Source: DASUGM01 sp036274055 (lineage in GTDB: Bacteria > Acidobacteriota > Vicinamibacteria > Vicinamibacterales > SCN-69-37). From it: a DNA stretch of 16,913 nt. A program made the translations under genes and the position numbers. The stretch is taken from contig DASUGM010000136.1 in the NCBI GenBank assembly GCA_036274055.1, positions 1 to 16,913 on the forward strand, given 5' to 3'. The notes under the pieces are model-generated. The model saw only the letters and a list, made by a program, of their open reading frames with translations, ran no database searches and had not been told where the DNA came from. This document shows, one piece after another, positions 1-5,342 of this stretch (the stretch's first letter is position 1; every line of letters starts with the position of its first letter).

Positions 1-78
1 CTGAGCCCTGAGCCTGCCGTAAACCGCACAGCGTCCGGCGCCGTCCAATGCTCATTACGGCGCGCCTGGAGACGTCGG

Positions 79-100
79 CCAATCCCCCGAGCGGGATTGG
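79..100. repeat. Perfect 8-bp hairpin, possible terminator of the upstream gene
   Basis: CCAATCCC (79-86) is the exact reverse complement of GGGATTGG (93-100), with a six-base loop. No T-run follows on either strand, so a classical intrinsic terminator is not shown. It could still end transcription coming from the left of the window. Confidence 0.4.
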
Positions 101-116
101 GTGTTCCCGAAAGCGC

Positions 117-137
117 GCCGCGCGGACCACGCGCGGC
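117..137. repeat. Perfect 8-bp GC hairpin
   Basis: GCCGCGCG (117-124) pairs exactly with CGCGCGGC (130-137) around a five-base loop GACCA. It lies 17 bases downstream of the previous hairpin, so the two together could form a tandem stem structure. There is no T-tract. Stems of this kind are easier to find by chance in GC-rich DNA. Confidence 0.35.
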
Positions 138-225
138 CGGGCCTGAATCCTCGTAAAGCCCTGCAGCGTAACGTCTTAGAGAAAATACTGGAGATGGCAC
201 CGGGTTTTGCAATGATCAGGAGTGT

Positions 226-1479
226 ATGGATGTCAAACGCGACCCGGCCATTCTCAAGAAAAAGAAGATTCGCAACGCCATTTTTCTCGGCGTGGCGCTC
301 ATCGGCGTCATCGGGATCAGCGTGGCGGTCTCCCGCCTGCAGCCCGCGGCGCCCAGCGTGCCGGAAGGCACGCTGTGGTTCGGACAGGTGAAGCGAGGGC
401 CGTTCGTGCGGGAAGTCCGTGGCGCCGGCACCCTGGTGCCCGAAGACATCCGCTGGATTAACACGTTGAGCTCGGGTCGTGTGGAGAAGAAACTGCTCCA
501 GCCGGGCGCCCACGTCGAGCCGGGCACCGTGATCCTCGAGCTGAGCAATCCGGACATGGTTCAGAACGTCCGCAACGCCGAGATGGCTTGGAAAACCGCG
601 CAGGCGCAGCTGAGCAGCCAGAAGGTGCAGATGACCCAGGCACGGCTGACCCAGGAAGTCGCGGTGTCGAACGCCGAGTCGGACCTCAAGGTCGCTCAGG
701 CGGACCTCGACGCGAACTTGAAGCTGCAGAAAGAAGGCATCGTCTCCGAGTTCGCGGTGCAGACCCGGCAGGCCACCGTGGGCCGCGCCAGGAACCAGGT
801 CGACGTCTCGAAGAAGGCCCTGGCCAGCGCGATCGAGAACGAACAGGCGACGCTCGCGCCGGCCGAAGCCCAGGTGAATCAGGCTAAGGCCGAATTCGAT
901 CGTCAGTCGCGTCAGCTCGACGAGCTGAAGGTCCGCTCGACGATGAGCGGCACGCTGCAGGCGGTCCCGGTGGAAGTCGGCCAGCAGGTCGGCCCCGGCA
1001 CCAATCTCGCGCGAGTTTCGGACCCGACGCGCTTGAAGGCGGAAATCCGGATCTCGGAAACGCAGACGAAGGATCTGCGGCTGGGATTGCCGGCCGATAT
1101 CGATACGCGAAACGGCCACGTCAAGGGACGAGTCGTCCGCATCGACCCGGCGGCGGTCGGCGGCACGGTCGGCGTCGACGTCCAGCTCGAAGGCGCGCTG
1201 CCCCCGGGCGCACGTGCCGACCTGAGCGTGGACGGGACGGTTGAACTCGAGAGCCTGCAAAACGTCTTGTTTGTGGAGAGTCCCGCATTCGGTCAGGAGA
1301 ACGGCACGATCTCGCTGTATAAGGTCCTGCCGAACAAGGAAGCCGTCCGGACGACGGTCAAGCTGGGACGACGGTCCGTGCAGTTCGTCGAGGTCGTCGA
1401 AGGCCTCGCGGAAGGCGATCGTGTCGTGCTCTCCGACATGTCGCAGTACGACCAATGGGATCGGTTGAGGATCAACTGA
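226..1479 (+). CDS. Efflux periplasmic adaptor (HlyD/MacA-like membrane fusion protein)
   Basis: This 417-residue protein should link an inner-membrane exporter to the outer envelope. A positively charged cytoplasmic start (KKKK near residue 11) is followed by one membrane segment at about 17-35. A first half lipoyl/barrel region follows at about 78-108. A long alpha-helical hairpin rich in Ala, Gln and Lys covers about 112-235. The second lipoyl half contains SGTL at about 241 and VGQQV at about 251, and beta-barrel and membrane-proximal parts run to the end. That domain order and length are typical of the family. AGGAG at 218-222 lies only three bases before the ATG, which is short but usable. 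An ABC ATPase gene follows 57 bases downstream, suggesting a MacAB-type ABC exporter rather than an RND pump. The permease is not in the window. The substrate cannot be told. Confidence 0.9.
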   Translation: MDVKRDPAILKKKKIRNAIFLGVALIGVIGISVAVSRLQPAAPSVPEGTLWFGQVKRGPFVREVRGAGTLVPEDIRWINTLSSGRVEKKLLQPGAHVEPGTVILELSNPDMVQNVRNAEMAWKTAQAQLSSQKVQMTQARLTQEVAVSNAESDLKVAQADLDANLKLQKEGIVSEFAVQTRQATVGRARNQVDVSKKALASAIENEQATLAPAEAQVNQAKAEFDRQSRQLDELKVRSTMSGTLQAVPVEVGQQVGPGTNLARVSDPTRLKAEIRISETQTKDLRLGLPADIDTRNGHVKGRVVRIDPAAVGGTVGVDVQLEGALPPGARADLSVDGTVELESLQNVLFVESPAFGQENGTISLYKVLPNKEAVRTTVKLGRRSVQFVEVVEGLAEGDRVVLSDMSQYDQWDRLRIN

Positions 1480-1536
1480 CGTCAGTGGAGCCGACGGGCT
1501 CCGGCAAGCGACTTTCCGCCCTATCACGGAGGCAAA

Positions 1537-2280
1537 ATGAGTACGACCGGCCAGACCCTGATTCAGCTCGACGGCGTGACCAAGATTTTCTACACCGACG
1601 AAGTGGAGACCCACGCGCTCGCGGGCATTCACCTCGACATTCAGCGCGGCGAATACATCTCGATCGCCGGGCCGTCGGGCTGCGGCAAGTCGACGCTGCT
1701 CTCGATTCTGGGCTTGCTCGACACGCCGACTGAGGGCAGCTACGTCCTCAACGGCAAGTCGGTCGCCGACCTGCCGCTCTCCGAGCGCGCCCGGGTGCGC
1801 AATCGCGAGATCGGCTTCATCTTCCAGAGCTTCAACCTGATCGGCGATCTCACGGTTTACGAGAACGTCGAGTTGCCGCTCACCTATCGGGGCATGAAGT
1901 CGGCCGAGCGCAAGGAACGGGTCATGGCCGCGCTCGAGAAGGTCGGGATGTCACACCGCGCCAAGCACCTGCCGAGCCAGCTCTCCGGCGGTCAGCAGCA
2001 GCGCGTCGCGGTCGCGCGCGCCGTCTGCGGATCGCCCTCGATTCTGCTCGCGGACGAACCGACTGGTAACCTGGACTCGAAGAACGGCGAAGCGGTGATG
2101 ACGCTGCTCCAGGAGCTGCACCGCGAAGGCGCGACGATCTGCATGGTCACGCACGATCCGCGTTACGCCCGCAACGCCGAGCGGTCGATTCACCTGTTCG
2201 ACGGCCGAGTGGTCGAAGAAGATGCCGCGCGCGCGCACCAGAAGGATCTGGAAGACGCCGGCTTCACGATGGGCCACTAG
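1537..2280 (+). CDS. ABC transporter ATP-binding protein (MacB/LolD-type)
   Basis: This 247-residue nucleotide-binding subunit powers an ABC transporter of the MacB/LolD/FtsE group. It has Walker A GPSGCGKST (45-53), the Q-loop glutamine in FQSFN near 97, signature LSGGQQQRV (149-157), Walker B ILLADEP (169-175) with the group-typical GNLDS following, and the H-loop THD near 206. The Y-x-x-x-x-VETHAL stretch near 19-28 is where this group contacts its FtsX/MacB permease. The start is supported by GGAGG a few bases upstream of the ATG. It lies in the same direction as the adaptor and is probably co-transcribed. It is a stand-alone ATPase: the permease that MacB would carry in the same chain is absent here, so a separate permease must be encoded elsewhere, perhaps left of the window. 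Confidence 0.92.
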   Translation: MSTTGQTLIQLDGVTKIFYTDEVETHALAGIHLDIQRGEYISIAGPSGCGKSTLLSILGLLDTPTEGSYVLNGKSVADLPLSERARVRNREIGFIFQSFNLIGDLTVYENVELPLTYRGMKSAERKERVMAALEKVGMSHRAKHLPSQLSGGQQQRVAVARAVCGSPSILLADEPTGNLDSKNGEAVMTLLQELHREGATICMVTHDPRYARNAERSIHLFDGRVVEEDAARAHQKDLEDAGFTMGH

Positions 2281-2289
2281 ATCTCCACG

Positions 2290-2356
2290 CGCCGGGAGCC
2301 GCAGCCGGACGAAGACACGACAGCCTCCGTTGCCTTCGCCAGCCGCGCTCCCGGCG
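2290..2356. repeat. Inverted repeat downstream of the ABC ATPase gene
   Basis: CGCCGGGAGC (2290-2299) is the exact reverse complement of GCTCCCGGCG (2347-2356), separated by 47 bases. It begins 10 bases after the ATPase stop codon, where a transcription end or an mRNA 3'-end stabilising stem would be expected. There is no T-run. Confidence 0.45.
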
Positions 2357-2455
2357 GAATATCAGACTCCCCACTCGCGCTGACAACCGGGCGTTCCGAC
2401 TCACTTTTTAGGTGGGTGAAAGATTTCGTCTATCGACCCCTGATTGCACTCAGAC

Positions 2456-2459
2456 AGGA
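2456..2459 (+). promoter_or_regulatory. Ribosome binding site selecting the response regulator start
   Basis: AGGA lies nine bases before the ATG at 2469. The frame is open further upstream to a GTG at 2412, but those 19 residues show no family similarity and have no comparable ribosome site, so the ATG at 2469 is preferred. Confidence 0.55.
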
Positions 2460-2468
2460 CTGACTCGT

Positions 2469-3158
2469 ATGACGCCACTTGAAGCCGTTCTCGACCGAAC
2501 CGAGCCCCACGCTGCCGCGTCGCGGCACGCGCCTACCGGCAGACTCCGCCTGCTCGTCGCCGACGACCAACGCGACGTCCAGGATGCGCTGCGCATGTTG
2601 CTCAGCGCGCACGATTTCACTGTCCACATCGCCGGCTCGCCGGCCGATGCCCTCAACGTTGTCCGGACCCATCCGGTCGACGCCGCGTTGATCGATCTGA
2701 ACTACGAAAAGGGCCGGACCTCGGGCGAGCAGGGGCTCGAACTGGTCGCGGCGCTGCTCAAGCGCGACCCGCAGATGCCGATCGTCGTGATGACGGCGTG
2801 GAGCTCGATCGACCTCGTGCTCGAAGCGCTGAAGAACGGCGCCCGCGACTTCGTCGAGAAGCCGTGGGATGAATCGCGCCTGGTCGCGTTGATGAGCTCG
2901 CAGGCGCAGCTTGGCCGCGCGCTCAAACGCGTCGACGAACTGGAGAACGAGATCCAGCAGCTGCGATCCGGCGGCACCTCGCCGGCGCCCGCCGGCGCTG
3001 ACTCGGCGACGCTGCAGAACATGCGGCTGATGGAAGTCGAGGGACTGCTGGTGCGGCGCGCGATGGAAAAGAATCGCGGTAACGTGAGCCGCGCCGCGCG
3101 CGCACTGGGACTGAGCCGCTCCGCTCTGTATCGACGGCTGGAGCGGCACAAAATCTAG
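2469..3158 (+). CDS. Response regulator with receiver domain and Fis-type helix-turn-helix
   Basis: This 229-residue two-component regulator has a receiver domain at about 26-145. It shows the acidic pair D32/D33, the phosphoacceptor D76 in LIDLNYE, T109 in VVMTAW and K131 in VEKPW. All the switch residues are therefore present. A linker with coiled-coil character (about 148-167) and a Pro/Ala-rich stretch leads to a Fis-like DNA-binding helix-turn-helix at about 188-229 (NRGNVSRAARALGLSRSALYRRL). The AAA+ sigma-54 activation domain of NtrC is missing. The layout is therefore that of the RegA/PrrA/ActR class, or of the NtrC-derived regulators without ATPase that are common in Acidobacteriota. 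No histidine kinase is adjacent. It lies 188 bases after the exporter ATPase gene on the same strand. Control of that exporter is plausible but unproven. Confidence 0.9.
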   Translation: MTPLEAVLDRTEPHAAASRHAPTGRLRLLVADDQRDVQDALRMLLSAHDFTVHIAGSPADALNVVRTHPVDAALIDLNYEKGRTSGEQGLELVAALLKRDPQMPIVVMTAWSSIDLVLEALKNGARDFVEKPWDESRLVALMSSQAQLGRALKRVDELENEIQQLRSGGTSPAPAGADSATLQNMRLMEVEGLLVRRAMEKNRGNVSRAARALGLSRSALYRRLERHKI

Positions 3159-3159
3159 A

Positions 3160-3281
3160 TCAACTTGAAACGCGAAACTTGAAACTTCAAACTCTGGTGG
3201 CGGCTTCGCCGCAGCATCAGCAGGATGCGAGCGCAGCGAGCCACCGCAGTTTGAAGTTTCGAGTTTGAAGTTTGAAGTTGA
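3160..3281. repeat. Long imperfect inverted repeat with nested hairpins, between convergent genes
   Basis: The arms 3160-3201 and 3240-3281 are each 42 bases and match at about 35 positions when one is reverse-complemented. Both begin or end with TCAACTT/AAGTTGA and carry iterated GAAACTT/AAGTTTC-like heptamers. The 38-base centre holds two more perfect hairpins: GCGGC-TTC-GCCGC (3200-3212) and GCATC-AGCAG-GATGC (3214-3228). The AT-rich arm motif is unlike the surrounding coding DNA. It fills the gap between the response regulator and deoC stop codons. It could act as a bidirectional terminator, and the arm-plus-structured-core layout also resembles dispersed REP/BIME or MITE-like elements. 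A copy search in the genome would decide. Confidence 0.7.
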
Positions 3282-3293
3282 CGGCCGTCGACA

Positions 3294-4172
3294 TTAGTAA
3301 CCGGTCTTGCCAGCAGCGTCGACGGTTGTCCCCCGGGACTGCTGGACTATCTTGACTCCCGCGCTGGCGCCGACGCGTGACGCGCCGGCGTCGACCATCG
3401 CCTTCAACCCTTCGAGGTCGCGGACCCCGCCCGCGGCCTTGACGCCCATGTCGTCGCCGACGGTGCGGCGCATCAGCGCGACGTCGGCCACCGTCGCGCC
3501 GCCGGGACCGAACCCGGTGGACGTCTTCACGAAGTCCGCGCCCGCGGCCTTTGCCAGGGTGCACGCGGTCACCTTCTCCTCATTCGTCAACAGCGCGGCT
3601 TCGATGATCACTTTGCTGACGACGCCGCAGTCGCGGCACGGCGTCGTCACCGCTTCGATATCGCGCTCGACCGTGGCCAGGTCGCCGGACTTCAGGGCGC
3701 CGACGTTGATCACCATGTCGATCTCGCGCGCGCCATCGAAGATCGCGCGCCGGGTCTCGTAGGCTTTGACGTCGGCGGTGGTTGCGCCGAGCGGAAATCC
3801 GACGACCGAACACACGCCAACGTTCGAGCCGCGCAGATTGGCGGCACACCGGCTCACCCACGCCGGGTTGACGCAGACCGTGGCGAACTTGAACTCCGCG
3901 GCTTCACGGCAGAGCTGATCGATCTCTTTCTGCGACGCGTCCGGCTTGAGCAGCGTGTGATCGATGACACCGGCCACGCCGGCAAGCGCGCCGCCGGTGG
4001 CATGAACGCCGAGCCGTGCCGCGCCAGCATCGATCACGCCCTGCAGGCGATTCGGACAGCAGTCGTCGGCCACCGAGTGACAGGCGCAGCGGGTCACTGG
4101 CCGCTGCGTGGCGGCGATCACTTCCTGAGCCACCATCGCGATCAGACGTGCGAGATCAACGGTTTCCGCCAC
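3294..4172 (-). CDS. deoC: Deoxyribose-phosphate aldolase with cysteine-rich N-terminal extension
   Basis: DeoC cleaves 2-deoxyribose 5-phosphate to glyceraldehyde 3-phosphate and acetaldehyde. The class I aldolase core runs from about residue 67 (VIDHTLLKP) to the end. The active site is complete: the aspartate in EIDMVINVGAL, the Schiff-base lysine in FVKTSTGFGPGG, and the second lysine in GVKAAGGVRD. The protein is 292 residues, roughly 65 longer than a minimal bacterial DeoC. The extra N-terminus contains RCACHSVADDCCPNR (28-42), a CxCH-x5-CC arrangement that could bind a metal or cluster, which is inference. The start is GTG at 4172, one base after the rpiB stop, with GGAG in the rpiB end as ribosome site. 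It is the last gene of the salvage operon. The extension is discussed as a possible microcompartment feature. Confidence 0.93.
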   Translation of the reverse strand: MAETVDLARLIAMVAQEVIAATQRPVTRCACHSVADDCCPNRLQGVIDAGAARLGVHATGGALAGVAGVIDHTLLKPDASQKEIDQLCREAAEFKFATVCVNPAWVSRCAANLRGSNVGVCSVVGFPLGATTADVKAYETRRAIFDGAREIDMVINVGALKSGDLATVERDIEAVTTPCRDCGVVSKVIIEAALLTNEEKVTACTLAKAAGADFVKTSTGFGPGGATVADVALMRRTVGDDMGVKAAGGVRDLEGLKAMVDAGASRVGASAGVKIVQQSRGTTVDAAGKTGY

Positions 4173-4173
4173 G

Positions 4174-4815
4174 CTAGAACATCTCCTCGAGCCGCCGTAC
4201 TTTGAGCAGCCGCCGCAGGTAGCGCGGCTCTTTCGTCGGCGTGGTCAGAAACATCTCGACGATCTCGACGGCCTCGGTTGCGCTCACCAGCGTCGCACCG
4301 AGCGCCAGGACGTTGGCCCCGTTGTGTTCGCGCGCGTACCGCGCCAGCGTCGGCGTCGTGCACATCGCCGCGCGGGCGCCTTTGACCTTGTTGGCGGCAA
4401 TCGCCGACCCGAGGCCGGCGCCGTCGATGACGATGCCGGCGTCAGCTTCCTTGCGCGTGACCGCGCGGGCCACGGTTGACGCGATGTCAGGATAGTCGAC
4501 CGCGTCTTTGGTGTCGGTGCCGACGTCGTTGACGGCAATCGCGGCCCTGCGCAGCTTGTCCACGAGCAGCTTCTTGAGATCGATGCCGCTGTGATCGCAG
4601 CCGATCACCACGCGCGTGACTGGGAATACCGGCGCCAGGTCGGCGGGCACCGCGGGATCGACGCTGCCGGCCGGCACCACGGTCACTCGTCGCGCCCGCA
4701 GCGTGTCCTGCGCCAGCGGCGTGACGTGGCCGCCACGCTCGAGTTCGACCGTCGAACCCGGCTCGACGAGACGTGCATCGGCCTCGGTGATGATCCCGAA
4801 CCGCCGGACCGCCAT
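4174..4815 (-). CDS. rpiB: RpiB/LacA/LacB-family sugar-phosphate isomerase with N-terminal extension and altered active site
   Basis: The family interconverts ribose 5-phosphate and ribulose 5-phosphate (RpiB) or related sugar phosphates. The core starts at about residue 67: IGCDHSG (71-77), DVGT, DYPD, SAIAANKVKG (137-146) and the conserved HNGANVL (164-170). At the position of the classical catalytic CGTG motif it has DGAG (131-134), so the usual base Cys is replaced by Asp and the Thr by Ala. Ordinary RpiB is about 150 residues, but this one is 213. Residues 1-60 form an added module (ITEADARLVEPGSTVEL... TPLAQDTLRARRVTVV) resembling the N-terminal segment of EutT/EutQ-like microcompartment proteins. 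The ATG is two bases after the hpt stop, with GGAGG nine bases upstream. The family call is firm. The exact substrate, and so the symbol, is less certain. Confidence 0.82.
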   Translation of the reverse strand: MAVRRFGIITEADARLVEPGSTVELERGGHVTPLAQDTLRARRVTVVPAGSVDPAVPADLAPVFPVTRVVIGCDHSGIDLKKLLVDKLRRAAIAVNDVGTDTKDAVDYPDIASTVARAVTRKEADAGIVIDGAGLGSAIAANKVKGARAAMCTTPTLARYAREHNGANVLALGATLVSATEAVEIVEMFLTTPTKEPRYLRRLLKVRRLEEMF

Positions 4816-4817
4816 GC

Positions 4818-5342
4818 TCAGTGACCTCCGTTGACGACGCCGATGAACGGCAGGTTACGGTACTTCTCGTCAACGTCCAGCCCGTAACCGACGACGAACT
4901 GGTCCTCGATGGTGAACCCGACATAGTCCACCTTGACATCGATCTTGCGCCGGGACGGCTTGCTCAGCAGGCACGCAGTCCGCACCGACCGCGGCCCGCG
5001 CGCGCGCAGGATCTCCTGAAGGTACGACAGGGTCAGCCCGGTGTCGACGATGTCCTCGACGATGATCACGTCGCGGCCCTCCAGGCCGCGACCGACGTCC
5101 TTGTCGAGCCGCACTTCTCCGGACGACGTCGTTCCCGACCCGTAACTCGACACGGCGATGAAATCGCAGGTCACCGGGCCGTCGCAGGCGCGCATCAGGT
5201 CGGCCAGGAAGATGAACGCGCCCTTGAGCACCGCGACCAGATGCACCGGCGCGTCCGGGCCGGCGTCGCGGCGGATTTCCGCCGCCATCGCCTTGACCCG
5301 CGCGGCGATCGTCGCCTGGTCGAGCATCACGTCAATCGGCAC
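4818..5342 (-). CDS. hpt: Hypoxanthine phosphoribosyltransferase
   Basis: This enzyme transfers the phosphoribosyl group of PRPP to hypoxanthine or guanine, giving IMP or GMP, in the cytosol. The 174 residues match the bacterial Hpt length. Visible motifs are the PPi loop LKGAF (39-43), the flexible loop SSYGSGTTSSG (65-75), the PRPP-binding VIIVEDIVDTGLT (92-104) with its acidic pair, the base-contact region with K134 near RRKIDVKVDYVGF, and VGYGLDVDEKYRNLPFIG (151-168). It starts with GTG at 5342, whose first base is the last base of the upstream amidohydrolase TAG stop (TAGTG). Translation is therefore probably coupled. An in-frame ATG five codons later is an alternative. It lies inside the amidohydrolase-hpt-rpiB-deoC run and fits nucleobase salvage. 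Confidence 0.95.
   Translation of the reverse strand: MPIDVMLDQATIAARVKAMAAEIRRDAGPDAPVHLVAVLKGAFIFLADLMRACDGPVTCDFIAVSSYGSGTTSSGEVRLDKDVGRGLEGRDVIIVEDIVDTGLTLSYLQEILRARGPRSVRTACLLSKPSRRKIDVKVDYVGFTIEDQFVVGYGLDVDEKYRNLPFIGVVNGGH
4825..4829 (-). promoter_or_regulatory. Ribosome binding site of rpiB inside the end of hpt
   Basis: Read on the minus strand this is GGAGG, nine bases before the rpiB ATG at 4815 and overlapping the last codons of hpt. It supports the long version of the isomerase with its N-terminal extension, since no comparable site precedes the conserved core. Confidence 0.6.

Larger units (their letters stand above)
1..225. other. Intergenic region upstream of the efflux adaptor gene
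   Basis: I see no convincing gene here: the open frames that cross it are shadows of the adaptor gene. It contains two compact perfect hairpins, listed separately, and ends with a ribosome-binding-like AGGAG at 218-222 just before the adaptor ATG. An AATACT at 184-189 could serve as a weak -10 element, but no good -35 partner is present, so I do not call a promoter. The gene to the left lies outside the window. Confidence 0.5.
2281..2468. other. Intergenic region between ABC ATPase and response regulator
   Basis: This gap of 188 bases has one clear structure, a perfect 10-bp inverted repeat listed separately. The last part (about 2380-2415) is more AT-rich than its surroundings and could hold a promoter, with a CTGACA-like element near 2380. 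No matching -10 is convincing. I searched for a sigma-54 type GG/GC doublet, which a Fis-helix regulator might suggest, and did not find one. Confidence 0.4.

Noticed and set aside
55..1632. 525-residue open frame on the minus strand
   Set aside because: It lies antisense to the efflux adaptor, whose motifs and domain order are clear. The composition is Arg/His/Leu-rich, as expected for a GC-rich shadow frame.
2412..2468. Longer response regulator starting at GTG 2412
   Set aside because: The 19 extra residues have no family match, while the ATG at 2469 has AGGA at a good distance.
3160..3281. CRISPR-like array because of iterated GAAACTT words
   Set aside because: The repeats are only about 7-10 bases long, there are no spacers of constant length, and the arrangement is an inverted repeat.
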